Source: Halichoerus grypus (taxonomy: Eukaryota > Chordata > Mammalia > Carnivora > Phocidae). From it: DNA of 64,000 bases. The stretch lies in assembly GCF_964656455.1 (NCBI RefSeq), contig NC_135716.1, positions 79,088,484 to 79,152,483 on the forward strand. The letters are read 5' to 3'. The notes beneath the pieces are model-generated. The model did not search any database and had not been told where the DNA came from. It worked only from the letters and a program-made list of their open reading frames with translations. The translations under genes and the position numbers were made by a program. This document shows, piece after piece, positions 22,801 through 34,386 of the stretch (the first letter of the stretch is position 1; the number at the start of each line of letters is the position of its first letter).

Positions 22801-23430
22801 GTCCAACAAATAAAGGAGAGGAATGTTATTTTATGGAAAAGAGGAAGATGGGTGGGGTTGTTTTGAATGAACGTCTGTTGGAGAAAAGCAGGAGTTCAGA
22901 GTGATGACTGATTCTCAATGGCTGAGTTGCAGGGTTAGTGAATTTCTTGTAGGACATTCAGTGTACATCTCTTCCAGGTGGAACCTGTAATTGATGATTC
23001 TTTCCTTTTGATGATTCTTCTGTTGGGGTCTGTAACTGATACTTCCTCCTGTAACTGACCCTGAATGGTGCTGTTCCCCCTCCAGCCACCCCTTCTAGCC
23101 TCCTAAGTCCACTTTAGTGTGGTTTCCCTTTATTAATTTTCACACCACAAGACTTTGACTTTCAAGGCATCGTCAGCGATCTGGAATCATTATAATATGG
23201 AGATGCAAGAATGGTAGTGAATATCTTTTATGCTTTTCTGACCTATCAGAGGAGAGGGGAGAGGCCACATTTCAGGAAGTTCCTAAAGCTGGGGCTATCT
23301 GGGATATTTTCACTTTCAGAAAATTGCCCTGAACTGAAAAGGGTTCTTCACAGTTAGCTTTGTGACATTACTCTTTGTTGAAGGGAATATATAAAATGAG
23401 CCTGAAGCATCTCCTAGTGCCACAAAATAA
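19835..23430. other. 3.6-kb repeat-poor interval
   Basis: No SINE, LINE, LTR or DNA transposon was recognised. Open frames are short (at most 84 codons) and lack domains, splice-bounded structure or codon bias visible by eye. Worth a conservation check because nearly every other stretch of this length in the window carries a transposon. Confidence 0.45.
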
Positions 23431-23435
23431 GTGGT

Positions 23436-23438
<3 letters not shown>

Positions 23439-23470
<32 letters not shown>
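23439..23470. repeat. (CA)n microsatellite
   Basis: Uninterrupted CA dinucleotide tract of about 15 units. Confidence 0.97.
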
Positions 23471-23471
<1 letters not shown>

Positions 23472-23484
23472 GAGGGAATGTGTG

Positions 23485-24345
23485 AAAGGGACAAAGGAGT
23501 CAACTGAAAGATCTCCCGATGGAGAAACCTGGGACAATCTGAGTGAATAGCATACATAAAATAGCTTAGATTATAACTAAAAGTATGAAATAAATATTCA
23601 CGAATCCATATTTATATAATAATTGCATAAATAAATAAATGGGGGACAAAAGACAAATCTCTAATGCAGAATAATTCCAAATAATTTACCTAGGTATATA
23701 GGTATTGAGTACAACTCCCCATCCTTAAGTGTGGGCTGCATACAGTGACTTCCTTCCCAAGTGTCCCATATGGAAAGGAGAAAAAGAATAACTTCACAGT
23801 GGAGAAACCTGGCAAACACTACCTCAGGCAGCAGAATAGGTCAACATCAATAGGGATAAGTCCTTTTGATAGTATGTTCTCTGGAAAGATGTGATAAAAA
23901 TGGTCTTCAACCCAAAAATTTATAACCCCAGTCTAATAATAGGAATAGCAGATAAATCTCAATTGAGGAACATTCTACAAAAACCTGGCCAACACTTCTC
24001 AAAATTGTCAGAAACAAGTAAAGTGTGATGAACTGTTACTATCAAAAGGAACATGAGATGATATGATGACTAAATGTAATGTAGGATGTCAGATGGGATC
24101 CTGGGGGAAAAAAAGAAAAAGAAAAAAAAAAAAAGAAATCATGTGCAAACTAAGGAAATCTGAATAAAGTATGGATTTTACTTAGTAATAATGTATTGAT
24201 ATTGGTTCACTGATTGTGACAAATGTAACTTATTAATGTAAGATTTGAATAATAAGGGAAACTGGGTGTGGGATATATGAAAACTGTAGTATCTTCTCAA
24301 CTTTTCTGTAAATCAAAACCTATTATAAAATTTGAAGTTTACTTC
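23485..24345 (+). mobile_element. L1M (L1MD/L1ME-like) 3' end
   Basis: Matches the L1M 3' UTR in order: 'ctcccgatggagaaacctgg', 'gaaataaatattcacgaatc', 'ctcaattgaggaacattcta', 'aggaaatctgaataaagtat', 'gtaataatgtattgatattg' and 'gtaaatcaaaacctattata'. An A/GA-rich simple tract lies at 24110-24135. Non-coding. Confidence 0.8.
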
Positions 24346-24790
24346 AAAGATACTTACTGAATTCATTATTTATAAGGATAAGAACAGGAATCTTCTAACA
24401 TATAAAAACAAGAATCATATCCAACATAAGATATGGGAATTTTTAAATTATGTTTGAGTTTATCCACTTAGTTGAATATTATGCAGCCATTGTGAATATT
24501 TTAAAATGTTCATATAAAAATGGGAAATAGATATGTTAAATTGTTAAGTGGAAAGAGTTGTTTCTATATGAAATATAATACATTTATATAAAATATCCAC
24601 CAGAAGCTCAGACCCTCCCTAAACAAAAGAGAGAGAGGGACAGAGAGCGATGCCTAGTGGGATGTACATAAAATATTCAATTGAATATTTTTAGGTTGTG
24701 AGCATAAAGGTGCCTTTTTATGTCAATTTTTTGATGTTTTTACTCATGTTTTGTACAAATTACTATGGATTGATCTTATAAGAAAAAAAT
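24346..24790 (+). mobile_element. possible L1M fragment
   Basis: Contains 'ttgaatattatgcagccatt', a phrase common in L1M 3' regions, and a tail-like AT-rich end. Otherwise undefined. Confidence 0.4.
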
Positions 24791-24810
24791 TCTTTAAGAA
24801 AGAACTATAT

Positions 24811-25028
24811 ATTGGGGTGCCTAAGTGGTTCAATTGGCTAATCATCTGACTCTTGATTTCAGCTCAGGTCGTGATCTCAGGATTACAAGATTGAGCCCTG
24901 TGTTGGCCTCCCTGCTCCTACTCAGCAGAGTCTGCTTGGGATTCTCTCTCTCCCTCTCCCTCTGCCCCCTTCCCCCAGCTCTTATGTAAATGCTCTCTCT
25001 CTCTCAAATAAATAAATCTTAAAAAAAG
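24811..25028 (+). mobile_element. Can-SINE, diverged
   Basis: Head TGGGGTGCCTAAGTGGTTCA is mutated; tail AAATAAATAAATCTTAAAAA. Perfect 13-bp duplication GAAAGAACTATAT at 24798-24810 and 25029-25041. Confidence 0.94.
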
Positions 25029-25044
25029 GAAAGAACTATATTTT

Positions 25045-25064
25045 TATTATATATATATATATAT
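25045..25064. repeat. (TA)n microsatellite
   Basis: Short TA tract just after the SINE target duplication. Confidence 0.85.
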
Positions 25065-25134
25065 CATATTTTTAGAGTATTTTGAATCCAAGATTAAGAA
25101 TCTTTAAAAGGAATCTCTTTAAGTGCTTTAAGCT

Positions 25135-25325
25135 TAGTTATAAAATCAGACAGACCTATATTTAAATATTTCCAACCCTTAATACTTGCATGAGCTTTGA
25201 AGAATTTTTCAATTTCTAAGTCTTGGTTTCCTCATCAGGAAAATAGGGAATAATCATACCTATCATAGTATTTATCACAGTGCTTGAATCATGGTTAATG
25301 CCAGATAAATGCTTAGATATTTTGT
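25135..25325 (+). mobile_element. MIR SINE
   Basis: Forward MIR core: 'ctaagtcttggtttcctcat', 'caggaaaatagggaataatc', 'cacagtgcttgaatcatggt' and 'gccagataaatgcttagata'. Confidence 0.8.
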
Positions 25326-26086
25326 TAGAAGAAAATTAAAAATATTTTATTCTGAATTCTAGAGTAGAAAGATGGGAGCAAGCAGAGAGATTCTGAGAAA
25401 TTAATGGAGAGCATTAACTTATACCAATTTCTCCTGAATTGAAGTCACTGAAGAAAGATCATAGGTAGACAGGAACATTAATCATAATAATGGGGGAAAG
25501 TGTGGTAATAAAAGTCCGAAGTTGAAAGATTAAATTCCAAGGAAACCCTGAAGGGAATCAATACAAACCTAGGGCCAGCTCAGCAGAAAGCAGAGCATGT
25601 GATACTGACTTGCAAGCACAAACAAGAAACAACATCTGGCTGTAAAAGGAAAAAAAAAAAAAAGCCTTGATATGATTTTAGAAAAAGTAAAGTATAATAT
25701 AGAAGTAAAAATGTTATGGGCAAAGAGATTTGTTTGGGATATTTTGCACTGGCCTGGGAAGGTTTATGTCCATAAATTGTGCTTTAAAGTTTACAATGTG
25801 AATGTTTAGGAATATTGATTGAATCATTTAATTGGGAAAACAAATTTTGAGGACAAAAACCAGATATGAAAATATGAACATTCATATCTGCATGAGATTC
25901 TGTGCAACATTTGTGTTGTTGTCTGGTCATCAACAGATCTCAGGTGGTGCCACCAATAAGCCAAACATAGCCACTTTGCAGTCAGATGGCCCCAAGATGC
26001 TTAAGGAGAAAGTAAAGCAGAATCATACCAAGAGACCTCTGCAAATCTGAGCTGTAAGGCTGGGCCCTGTTTAGCTACCGAGAGGC
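25326..26086. other. unclassified DNA
   Basis: No repeat or gene recognised. The 72-codon frame at 25832-26050 has no known domain and no gene context. Confidence 0.4.
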
Positions 26087-26475
26087 TATATTAGTTTGCT
26101 AGAGCTGCCATAACAAAGTACTACAGACTGGGTGGCTTAAACAACAGACATTTATTTTCTCATGGTCCTGGAGGTCACAAGTCCAAGATCGAGGTGTCAG
26201 TAGGGTTTGTTTTTTTTCCGGGGCCCCTCTCCTTGGCTTGTGGATGGTCATCTTCTACCTGTGTCCTCAGATGATCTTCCCTCTGTACATGTCTGCATCC
26301 TCATTTTCTCTTCTCAGGACACCAGTAATAGGAGATTAGGGCCCACTCTAAGGGCCTCATTTTAACTTCATTACCTCCTTAAAGACCTCTTTTCCAAATA
26401 CAGTCACAGTCTGAGGTACTGGGGGTTAAGGCTTCAACATGTGAATTTTGCAGAAACACAATTCATTCAATAGCA
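26087..26475 (-). mobile_element. MLT1-type MaLR LTR (ERVL-MaLR)
   Basis: Plus strand reads as a reversed MLT1: TTAGTTTGCTAGAGCTGCC, AGACTGGGTGGCTTAAACAA, TCTCCTTGGCTTGTGGATGG, ATTAGGGCCCACTCTAAGGG, CAAATACAGTCACAGTCTGA and ends with ATTCATTCAATAGCA. Full LTR length (about 390 bp). Non-coding, old, solo. Confidence 0.9.
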
Positions 26476-27160
26476 GATGGTATTTAACTTTAGTTTGGGA
26501 TAAAGATTGGGACAGTAACCAGGCATGTAGCACCAAGATGATTCTAGATAGAAAAGTAGCCATTGTCACCTCTGGTCATGATTAAAGCCCTCATAAGCAA
26601 CATCTCAGTGATCAGAATATGTGGACTAGTGGTGTGATTGTTGGTGACCTGGGGGCTCTGTGCTTCCATGTCATTCCTGTCTTCCTGACCTCTGCAGCAG
26701 TGCACACTTAGATTTTTTTAAATAAGAATGTACATTTCAGAAAAATTTTTTTTTAGAAGGCATGGAAAGTGGACATCTATTACCTCCAAAAAAGCAGTTC
26801 AGGAGGGATGGCAATTGCCAAGATAACACCTGAGCCTAAGGGTTGCTCAGTTTCAGTGTGGCTGAGAAGACCTTGATGGAAGGAAGGGTGTCATGTTAGT
26901 GAGAGGGCTACAAGGAACTTAGGTGAGAACGTGGGTCTGCAAGGGGCATCAGGATGGAGATCATATCATAATGGGAAAAGTTGAATTCAAAGCCAATGTG
27001 GTGAGAGAATGTTAATGAAAAATCTCACCAGGAAAGCAGGAGGCTCCCTGAGGTTTCACTGGAAGGGCCTCATAACAAGGGCCATGTGAACTTTAATATT
27101 GTTTTTTATTCACACTGCTTTGATAATAAAAATCTTTAGATTCCAATAGCATCAAATGTA
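26476..27160. other. unclassified DNA
   Basis: No repeat or gene recognised. Confidence 0.4.
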
Positions 27161-27176
27161 CTGATTGGAACTTTTC

Positions 27177-27366
27177 TTTTTTTTTTAAGATTTTATTTAT
27201 TTATTTCAGAGAGAGAGAGAGAGCAAGTAGGGGAGGTGGGAGGGGCAGAGAGAGAAGCAGGCTCCCCACTGAGCAGGGAGCCTGACGCAGGACTCGAACT
27301 TAGGACCCTGGGATCATGACCTCCGCTGAAGGCAGACGCTTAATCTACTGAGCCACCCAGGCGTCC
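27177..27366 (-). mobile_element. Can-SINE
   Basis: Reversed head GAGCCACCCAGGCGTCCC; perfect 16-bp duplication CTGATTGGAACTTTTC at 27161-27176 and 27367-27382. Confidence 0.96.
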
Positions 27367-27499
27367 CTGATTGGAACTTTTCATGTTGCAGTTAGAGTAA
27401 AAGTCATCTGCTTCATGGGGACATTATAAGCCAGAATTTAGGCAAAAAATTTAATTTAAAAACTAGAGTAGATTAGGATAAGTACATTTGGGAGGTTTT

Positions 27500-27701
27500 T
27501 TTTTTTTAAGATTTTATTTCTTTCTTTGAGAAAGAGCAAGAGAGAGAGAGAGAGCATGAGCAGGGGGAAGGGGCAGAGGGAGCTGGGGAAGCAGACTCCC
27601 CGCTGAGCAAGGAGCCTGCTATGGGACTCCATCCCAGGACCTTGGGATCATAACCTGAGCTGAAGGTAGAAGCTTAACCAACTGAGCCACACAGATGCCC
27701 C
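27500..27701 (-). mobile_element. Can-SINE
   Basis: Reversed head GAGCCACACAGATGCCCC; perfect 14-bp duplication ATTTGGGAGGTTTT at 27486-27499 and 27702-27715. Confidence 0.96.
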
Positions 27702-27715
27702 ATTTGGGAGGTTTT

Positions 27716-28462
27716 GAATCACTTGGGAATATTTGGTGTCACACAAGATAATAAAGGTGGATACAATCTAATAGCTTCAGATACTCTTTAGTCAAGCAAA
27801 TATTTATAACAGTCTAATAATTAGTTTGTGTTTTACCAAGGTTTTAAGTACATGTAGTTAATCTTTTCTTACTTCCATTTACATTTGCTTTCAGCTAAAA
27901 TTGTCATTTTAAGTATGTGCTTATGAGCAAGCTTGAAGATGTGATTGACCCCAGTTGTAATCGTCCCCTGTTATCAGTGAATTATTATGGACATCAAACT
28001 ATGGAGAGGAGAAGAACTGATCCCAACCTTTTTTGTCCACATGTACACACACATATACACGTGGACCGAGCATGAAATAAATACAGTTTAATTCAGAAAA
28101 AAATCAATTGCTTAGGAAATAACAGATTAAAATCCAACCATTAAAATTACCACTCTATAAAAACAAAGGCAAAACCTAAACTAATGCCGTTCATCCAGTT
28201 ACCATAGTAGATGAAGCATGACATGCTTCATAGCCATTTTCAGAGGATGCCATGGAATGGGCGGGAGGTGAAATTAACAAAACAAGGATAAGAAAGAAGT
28301 AAAGGGAAAGGAGTAATTTAATATTACTATAATTATTTTAATATTGTGAGAAGAAGAGAAGCCAGTGAGACAGGTAGAGAGTAGATGACCTGCCCCTCAC
28401 TGCACTCTGGAAACACCGCTATTGCCAGTTGTAAGGGGATACTTAGGCTCTTCAGTTATAAA
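27716..28462. other. unclassified DNA
   Basis: No repeat or gene recognised. Confidence 0.4.
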
Positions 28463-28479
28463 AAAAAGAAAACTTTCTC

Positions 28480-28693
28480 GGGGCACCTGGGTGGCTCAGT
28501 CGGTTAAGTGTCTGCCTTTGGCTCAGGTCATGATCCCAGCGTCCTGGGATCAAGCCCCACATGGAGCCCCACATTGGGCTCCGTGCTCAGCAGGGAGCCT
28601 GCTTCTCCCTCTCCCTCTGCCTGCCTGTCTGCCTACATGTGATCTCTCTCTGTCTCTCTGTCAAATAAATAAATAAAATCTTAAAAAAAAAAG
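28480..28693 (+). mobile_element. Can-SINE
   Basis: Head GGGGCACCTGGGTGGCTCAG, tail AAATAAATAAATAAAATCTT plus A run. Flanks AGAAAACTTTCTC and AGAAAACTTTATCTC. Contains an internal partial repeat 'GCCCCACAT' at about 28554-28577. Confidence 0.95.
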
Positions 28694-28944
28694 AAAAAAG
28701 AAAACTTTATCTCATTTGGATGGGTGAGATTTCTATGACTATTTTCTTAGATGATCTCAGAATAATCTATTTCCACTGAGCTCACAAAACTGTAGTAAAT
28801 GTAAAACAGAACAGCCAACATAAATGAAGGAAGAAGAAATACTTGTGACCTGTGTGGGAAAACAAAACCCTTCAACTGTCTGTTGTTTGTACTGATTAGA
28901 GGGGCTTGGCGAGTCAACACTTGTGCAACAAACATCAATACGCT

Positions 28945-29420
28945 ATTGTACGTGTGTTTATTCAGTGCATGTTATATCCCAGCGACTGTGTTAGCACGAC
29001 ATGTACAACAGTGAATAAGGGCAGCCAACGTCCCAGCTCTCATGAGGAGTATTCTGGAGTTGGTGTGAGATATTGAACAAAGCAGTTTCAGAGAGTGATT
29101 CATGCTTCAAAGAAATAAAAAAGGGTAATGTGGTGAAATGATGTGCATAATGTCAATGATGTTTGATGGATGATTTCAGATGGGTGGTTGGGAAATTCTC
29201 AGAGAAGGTAAAAATGGAAATAATCCTGTGAAAATCTGGGGGCAAAGCATTACAAACTTTCTACTTGGAGCCTGGGGAGACAGAGAGGATGGGAGTTGGA
29301 TCTTATTTCACACACAAGGAGAAGTCTTTAGAGATTTTAAATAGGAAGATGACTCAATTATATTTAAAAATGACCTATTTGGTTTTGGAGGTAGTACTTA
29401 GAGGACTTGCAGGTGGATTT
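28945..29420 (+). mobile_element. L2-like LINE 3' region
   Basis: Ordered phrases 'gcgactgtgttagcac', 'acaacagtgaataagggcag', 'ccagctctcatgagg', 'aaaatctgggggcaaagcat' and 'ttggatcttatttcacacac' follow the common L2-type 3' order. Diverged and non-coding. Confidence 0.5.
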
Positions 29421-29879
29421 GACATGGAATCCCCAAAAGTGAGTTTGTCAGCAGCCCCCAATCCCCTTCCTGGTAGGCTCTGGCCTCATGGAAAGCTCTG
29501 CTTTGTTCTCAGATGCTTCCTATGGAATTGGTAATGTGTTGGGGAAAAGTGATGCCAAATATCATCTCTGTGATTTCTTCCTTGGATCTTGACTCTGTAA
29601 TATTTCATTTCCTTGTAGTTCTCTAGTGTTTTCCAATTCATGTTATTTTTTTAAAAATGTTTTTCCAATTTTATCAGTTATACTCAGCAGAAGCATTGGT
29701 CTCAATTACCTAATTTGACTATTTACCATGCTCATGATCCTACAAAAAAAAAATGCAAACAAAGAACAAATATGTAAAAAATAAACTATGGATATAGGTC
29801 AGTGACATAGTAAATAATTATGTTATCCAACTTGGTCTGATTCTACATTTATTACTTCAGGTTAGGTAATGGATTATCA
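29421..29879. other. unclassified DNA
   Basis: No repeat or gene recognised. Confidence 0.4.
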
Positions 29880-31240
29880 ATGATGCACAGACTTTTCAAA
29901 TAATAAAGGAAATATTTGAAAGATTAGACAGCATTAATAATTACTGTTCTTAGAAACAGATTATGAAGAAAGTAAAAAGAAAAAATAAGTCACAAAATTT
30001 GGAGATATTTGGAAATCATATAACGGACACAAGATTAGGATCCATTTTATATTGAGAACATTAATAAATAATAGTAATAATAACCTATTAGAAAAATGAC
30101 CAAAGAAAACAAGAGGAAATTTCACAGAAGAGCAAACACAAATGACTCCAAATTCTAGGAAGATATACACATTATTAGTAACCACAAAAATGCAAATCAA
30201 GATCAAAATGAGATAGCATTAGATGTACACCTAATTGGGAAAACATTGTCAGATAGTTTTTTTTTTTTTTTTTAAGATTTTATTTATTTATTTGAGAGAG
30301 AGAATGAGATAGAGAGAGCATGAGAGGGGGGAGGGTCAGAGGGAGAAGCAGGCTCCCTGTTCAGCAGGGAGCCCGATGCGGGACTCGATCCCAGGACTCC
30401 AGGATCATGACCTGAGCTGAAGGCAGTCGCTTAACCAACTGAGCCACCCAGGCGCCCATTGTCAGATAGTTTTAAAAAACAAAAGTTAGAAGTCATTAGG
30501 ATGTGAGGGAACAGCAGCTCAGCCATGGCTAATAAAAATACAAATCACAACAACCACTTTGAAAATAAATGGACATTACTTATAAAAATGAGAATGCACA
30601 AAATTTATGGCCTAGCTATCTGGCTCTTAAATATATCTACCTAAGAGAAACCTTTGCATATGTGACATTTTAAGGTGAATTGTAGGATTTCTCATAGAAA
30701 CATTAAAGGAAAAAGAAAAGTTTTTCCTTTATATTTAAGTATAAGTCTTAAATATAAGTCTCTATTGGGAGTAAAATATATACATATATTTGAGTGCATC
30801 TATACGGCTTCACAAATGAACTACAACTACATGTAGCAATGTGGATAAAGTTCAAAACACTTACATTAAAAGACAGTAGCAAGTTAAAGAAAGAAGCTTA
30901 GAGTATGTAAAATTGTTAATAAAAGAAATGGCATATTGTTTAATGTAATGCAATAAATGATATATATATTGTAAAGATGTACAATATTTGGAAATATAAC
31001 TGTATTTTTAAAAAAAGAGTTATCATAACACAAAATTCAGGATAAGCAGAGGAAAGTGTAATTGTTACCACAGGGCATGTGAGGTAACAATTTGTTCTGT
31101 TTCTTAAACTGGGTAATGGGTACGCTGTTGCTAATCTTGTTCTTTAAATCATCAGTGTTCATTTTATCTGTACTTTTGTATGTATATTTCATGGAAAATA
31201 ACCAAAAACTTACAATCCATATCAAAAGTGGGCATTATTT
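29880..31240 (+). mobile_element. L1M 3' end, split by a Can-SINE
   Basis: Degenerate ORF2 C-terminal DNA ('atgaccaaagaaaacaagag', 'tgcaaatcaagatcaaaatg', 'ctacctaagagaaacctttg') and then 3' UTR-like DNA ending near 31240. All frames are broken. A SINE interrupts it at 30261-30456. Confidence 0.6.
30261..30456 (-). mobile_element. Can-SINE
   Basis: Same subgroup as 1090 and 1928 (GACTCCAGGATCATGACC, GGCAGTCGCTTAACC). Perfect 17-bp duplication CATTGTCAGATAGTTTT at 30244-30260 and 30457-30473. Confidence 0.97.
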
Positions 31241-31860
31241 AGACTTTCAGAAGCAATAAATAGTGTCTAATTATCTTACTAATTTTTTTAATTTCAAGTT
31301 TTTCTAGAGAAATTAATTTTCTCCATTTACGTATAATTGAATTTATTTTCATCTAAACTAGCTCTTCTAAAATTTTGCCCAAGTGTCTACAAAGATGCTT
31401 AACATTTCCTATTGATTTTTAAAAAAATATTCATTCTTCAGAAGATTGGTAATTCTTTGTCTTATAATATTTAAATGCTTTAATAATTTTTGTTTAGTTT
31501 TTGTTTTACTTGTGATGTATTTGTAACATATAGATTTCTAAATTGTTATGTATTTAATTCTGTTGATCCTGATTTCCCATTTTAACCTTAAGTATTATAT
31601 GGAAAAAATGGCTTCTTCCTTAAATTTGTTCCCCTGTATTTTATACTTTAATTTCTATATGTAAATTTTTATTCCAGTTGGAATCCATTTTGGTGACATG
31701 AGGTAAGAATCTAACTTTATTTTTCCAAATACTTAGTCAGTTACACATTAACCACATACTGAATAGTTTCTTTTCTCTAGTTAATAAATATAGGACTAGA
31801 TATGGTACTTTTATCATATATTAGTAATAGGAAAATGTTATGTAAAATTAATTTTAATCA
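31241..31860 (-). mobile_element. degenerate L1 ORF2 fragment
   Basis: Plus strand contains 'ttccagttggaatccatttt', 'ggtgacatgaggtaagaatc' and 'taactttatttttccaaata', matching reversed L1 ORF2. Edges are unclear. Confidence 0.45.
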
Positions 31861-32863
31861 GATTAATACTTGTACAGAGTTGAAAGTCAAACAGTATTAT
31901 AATGCCTACAACAGTTCTCCATCTATCTATGCCCTGCCCTGTTTTTCATAAATGGCAACTATGGTATCTTTGAAATGTAATTCTTGGTCAAAAGAAGGAA
32001 CAAGAATACATCTGAATAAATGAATCAGCTCTCCAGCTGATTTAATTTAGTTTTGGATGAAAAAGTAGGGAATCATATGTTTGAAAACAAAATTCTATTT
32101 TCTATTACAAACTGACTTGACAATACCATTCTTACTAAAAATAGTCTAGGACATGCCATTTCTTCTGTAACTTCTGTAACTTCAAAGTGCTGTCACTACC
32201 ATTTTGTAGAGTCCCCTTGTAGGAAACCTTCACCTACTCGCATCACAGAGTAGCACTGTTTATATTTATATGTCAAATATATCTTCTGGCCACATTCTAA
32301 TCCATTCCACACACTCCACTTTATTATTGACAGTAAATAACATTTCACACTATATTGATTTATGTATAAGAAAGTCCTGGGTTTGATGAATTTGGATCTG
32401 GGAAAGATGAGAGAGGATATGGAGACAGATTGTTTTATTTCTCTAACCAACACAGTTCACTTGTAGAAGGCATTAAAAGTAAAGAGCATGAAGTTTAAAA
32501 TAATTTCATATTCTATTGCTTTTGAAAGCTGATATCAAGGGAACTAAGAAAACACTCTATGTCAAAACACTATGGAAACAAAGAAATAAGGAAAGAAAAT
32601 CCAGAATACTGAAGAAGTTCTCTTTGGTGCTAAGTAGTTTTAACATGAAGGGAAAGGGGGAACTTCTGGTATAATAGCAGGGTTCATAGAATAGTATAAG
32701 TACTCTGCTTTTATAAATATGTTTTAGTAGATAAAAACAGAGATAACAAATCTTAACTGTCCTGATTAAATTTCAGAAATGAAACAGATGAGAAAATTGT
32801 CAAGGGGTTTTTATTAGTGCTCAATATTTTCTTCTAAAATATTCAAAGGGACTTGAAAAAAAA

Positions 32864-32899
<36 letters not shown>

Positions 32900-33214
32900 A
32901 TATATACCACATGTTATATTTATGCTATATCTCAAATAATAAATACCTATTCTTTCCTATGGTTACACATACACACTTGGATCAGTTCTGTTGCTAAATA
33001 ATAATTATTACATTTTCTCTGGGTAGCTTAAAAATGTACTTATTTAAGATAAGTACCCAATCTGTGAAATATTTTAATACATGAAAAATAAAAGATCAAC
33101 ACTGAAAAATAAAACTAAGTTATTAGTAGCAAATTAATAAGTTACTAATAGTATTATCCTAGGAAAGTGAGTAGCTATGAATTAGAGGAAACTCTCAGAA
33201 CTATTTATAATTAG
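31861..33214. other. unclassified AT-rich DNA
   Basis: Contains the TG microsatellite at 32865 but no gene or repeat family I can name. Confidence 0.4.
32865..32906. repeat. (TG)n microsatellite
   Basis: About 15 TG units passing into TATGTATATATA. Confidence 0.97.
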
Positions 33215-34142
33215 AAATTTTTTAAACAATTGAGATATAATTCACATATACCATTGTATAAGTTCAAGGTGTATAAAGTGTTGATTTGATACATTTATAT
33301 GTTACAATATGATTACCACTGTAGCATTAGCTAACACCTCACATAATTATAATTTCTCTTTTGTGGCGAGAACATGTGAGATCTAGACCCTCAGCAACTT
33401 TGAAGTATATAATACAGCATTGTTGACTATAATCGCTATGCTGTGTGCTAGATCTCCAGGACTTATTCAGCTGCAGATTCCAAGTTTGTATCCTTTAACA
33501 ATATATCCCCAATTTTCCCACACTCTAACCATCATTCTATTCCTCATTTTCTACAAATTTGGCTTTTTTAGACTCCACAATTCAGTGATATTATATGATA
33601 TTTATCCTTCTCTGTCTGGCTTATCTCACTTAGCAATGCCCTCAAGGTCCATCCATGCTTTTGTAAATGACAGGATTTTCTTCTTTCTCATGGCTGCATA
33701 ATATTCCATTGTATATGTATATCAGATTTTCCTTATCCATTAATACATTGATGGACAGTTAGACTGTTTCCATATCTTAGCTATTGAAAATAATTCTGCA
33801 ATGAACATGAGAGAGCAGATATCTTTTCAATATCCTGTTTTCATTTTCTTTGGATATATACCAAGAATGGAGATTGTTGGAGCATATGGTAGTTATATTT
33901 TTAATTTTTGGAAAAACCTCCATACTGTTTTCCATTGTGACTGCAACAGTTTACAACAGTGCATGAGGGTTCCCTTTTTGCCACATGCTTGTCAACACTT
34001 GTTAACTCTTTTCTCTTTATGATAGGCCATTTTAATAGATGTGAGGCAATAGCTCATTGAAGTTTTGATTTGACATTTCCCTGATAATTAATGATGCTGA
34101 GCATCCTTTCATATACCTGTTGGGCATTTGGATGTCTTCTTT

Positions 34143-34386
34143 ATTTTTTTAAAAGATTCTTTTTAAATTTTTGGAAAAGATTTAATTTATTTATTTGAGA
34201 GAGAGAGAGAGTGAATGAGACAGAGAGAAAGAGAGAGTGTGCACAAGCTGGGAGAGAGGAAGAGAGAGAGAGAGAAGCAAGCTTCCTGAGAGCAGGGAGC
34301 TTGATGCAGGGCTTGATCCCAGGACCCTGGGATCATGACCTGAGCTGAAGACAGACACTTAACCGACTGAGCCACCCTGGTGCCCC
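34143..34386 (-). mobile_element. Can-SINE
   Basis: Reversed head GAGCCACCCTGGTGCCCC, long GA-rich tract. Perfect 14-bp duplication TGGATGTCTTCTTT at 34129-34142 and 34387-34400, made of host L1 ORF2 sequence. Confidence 0.96.
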
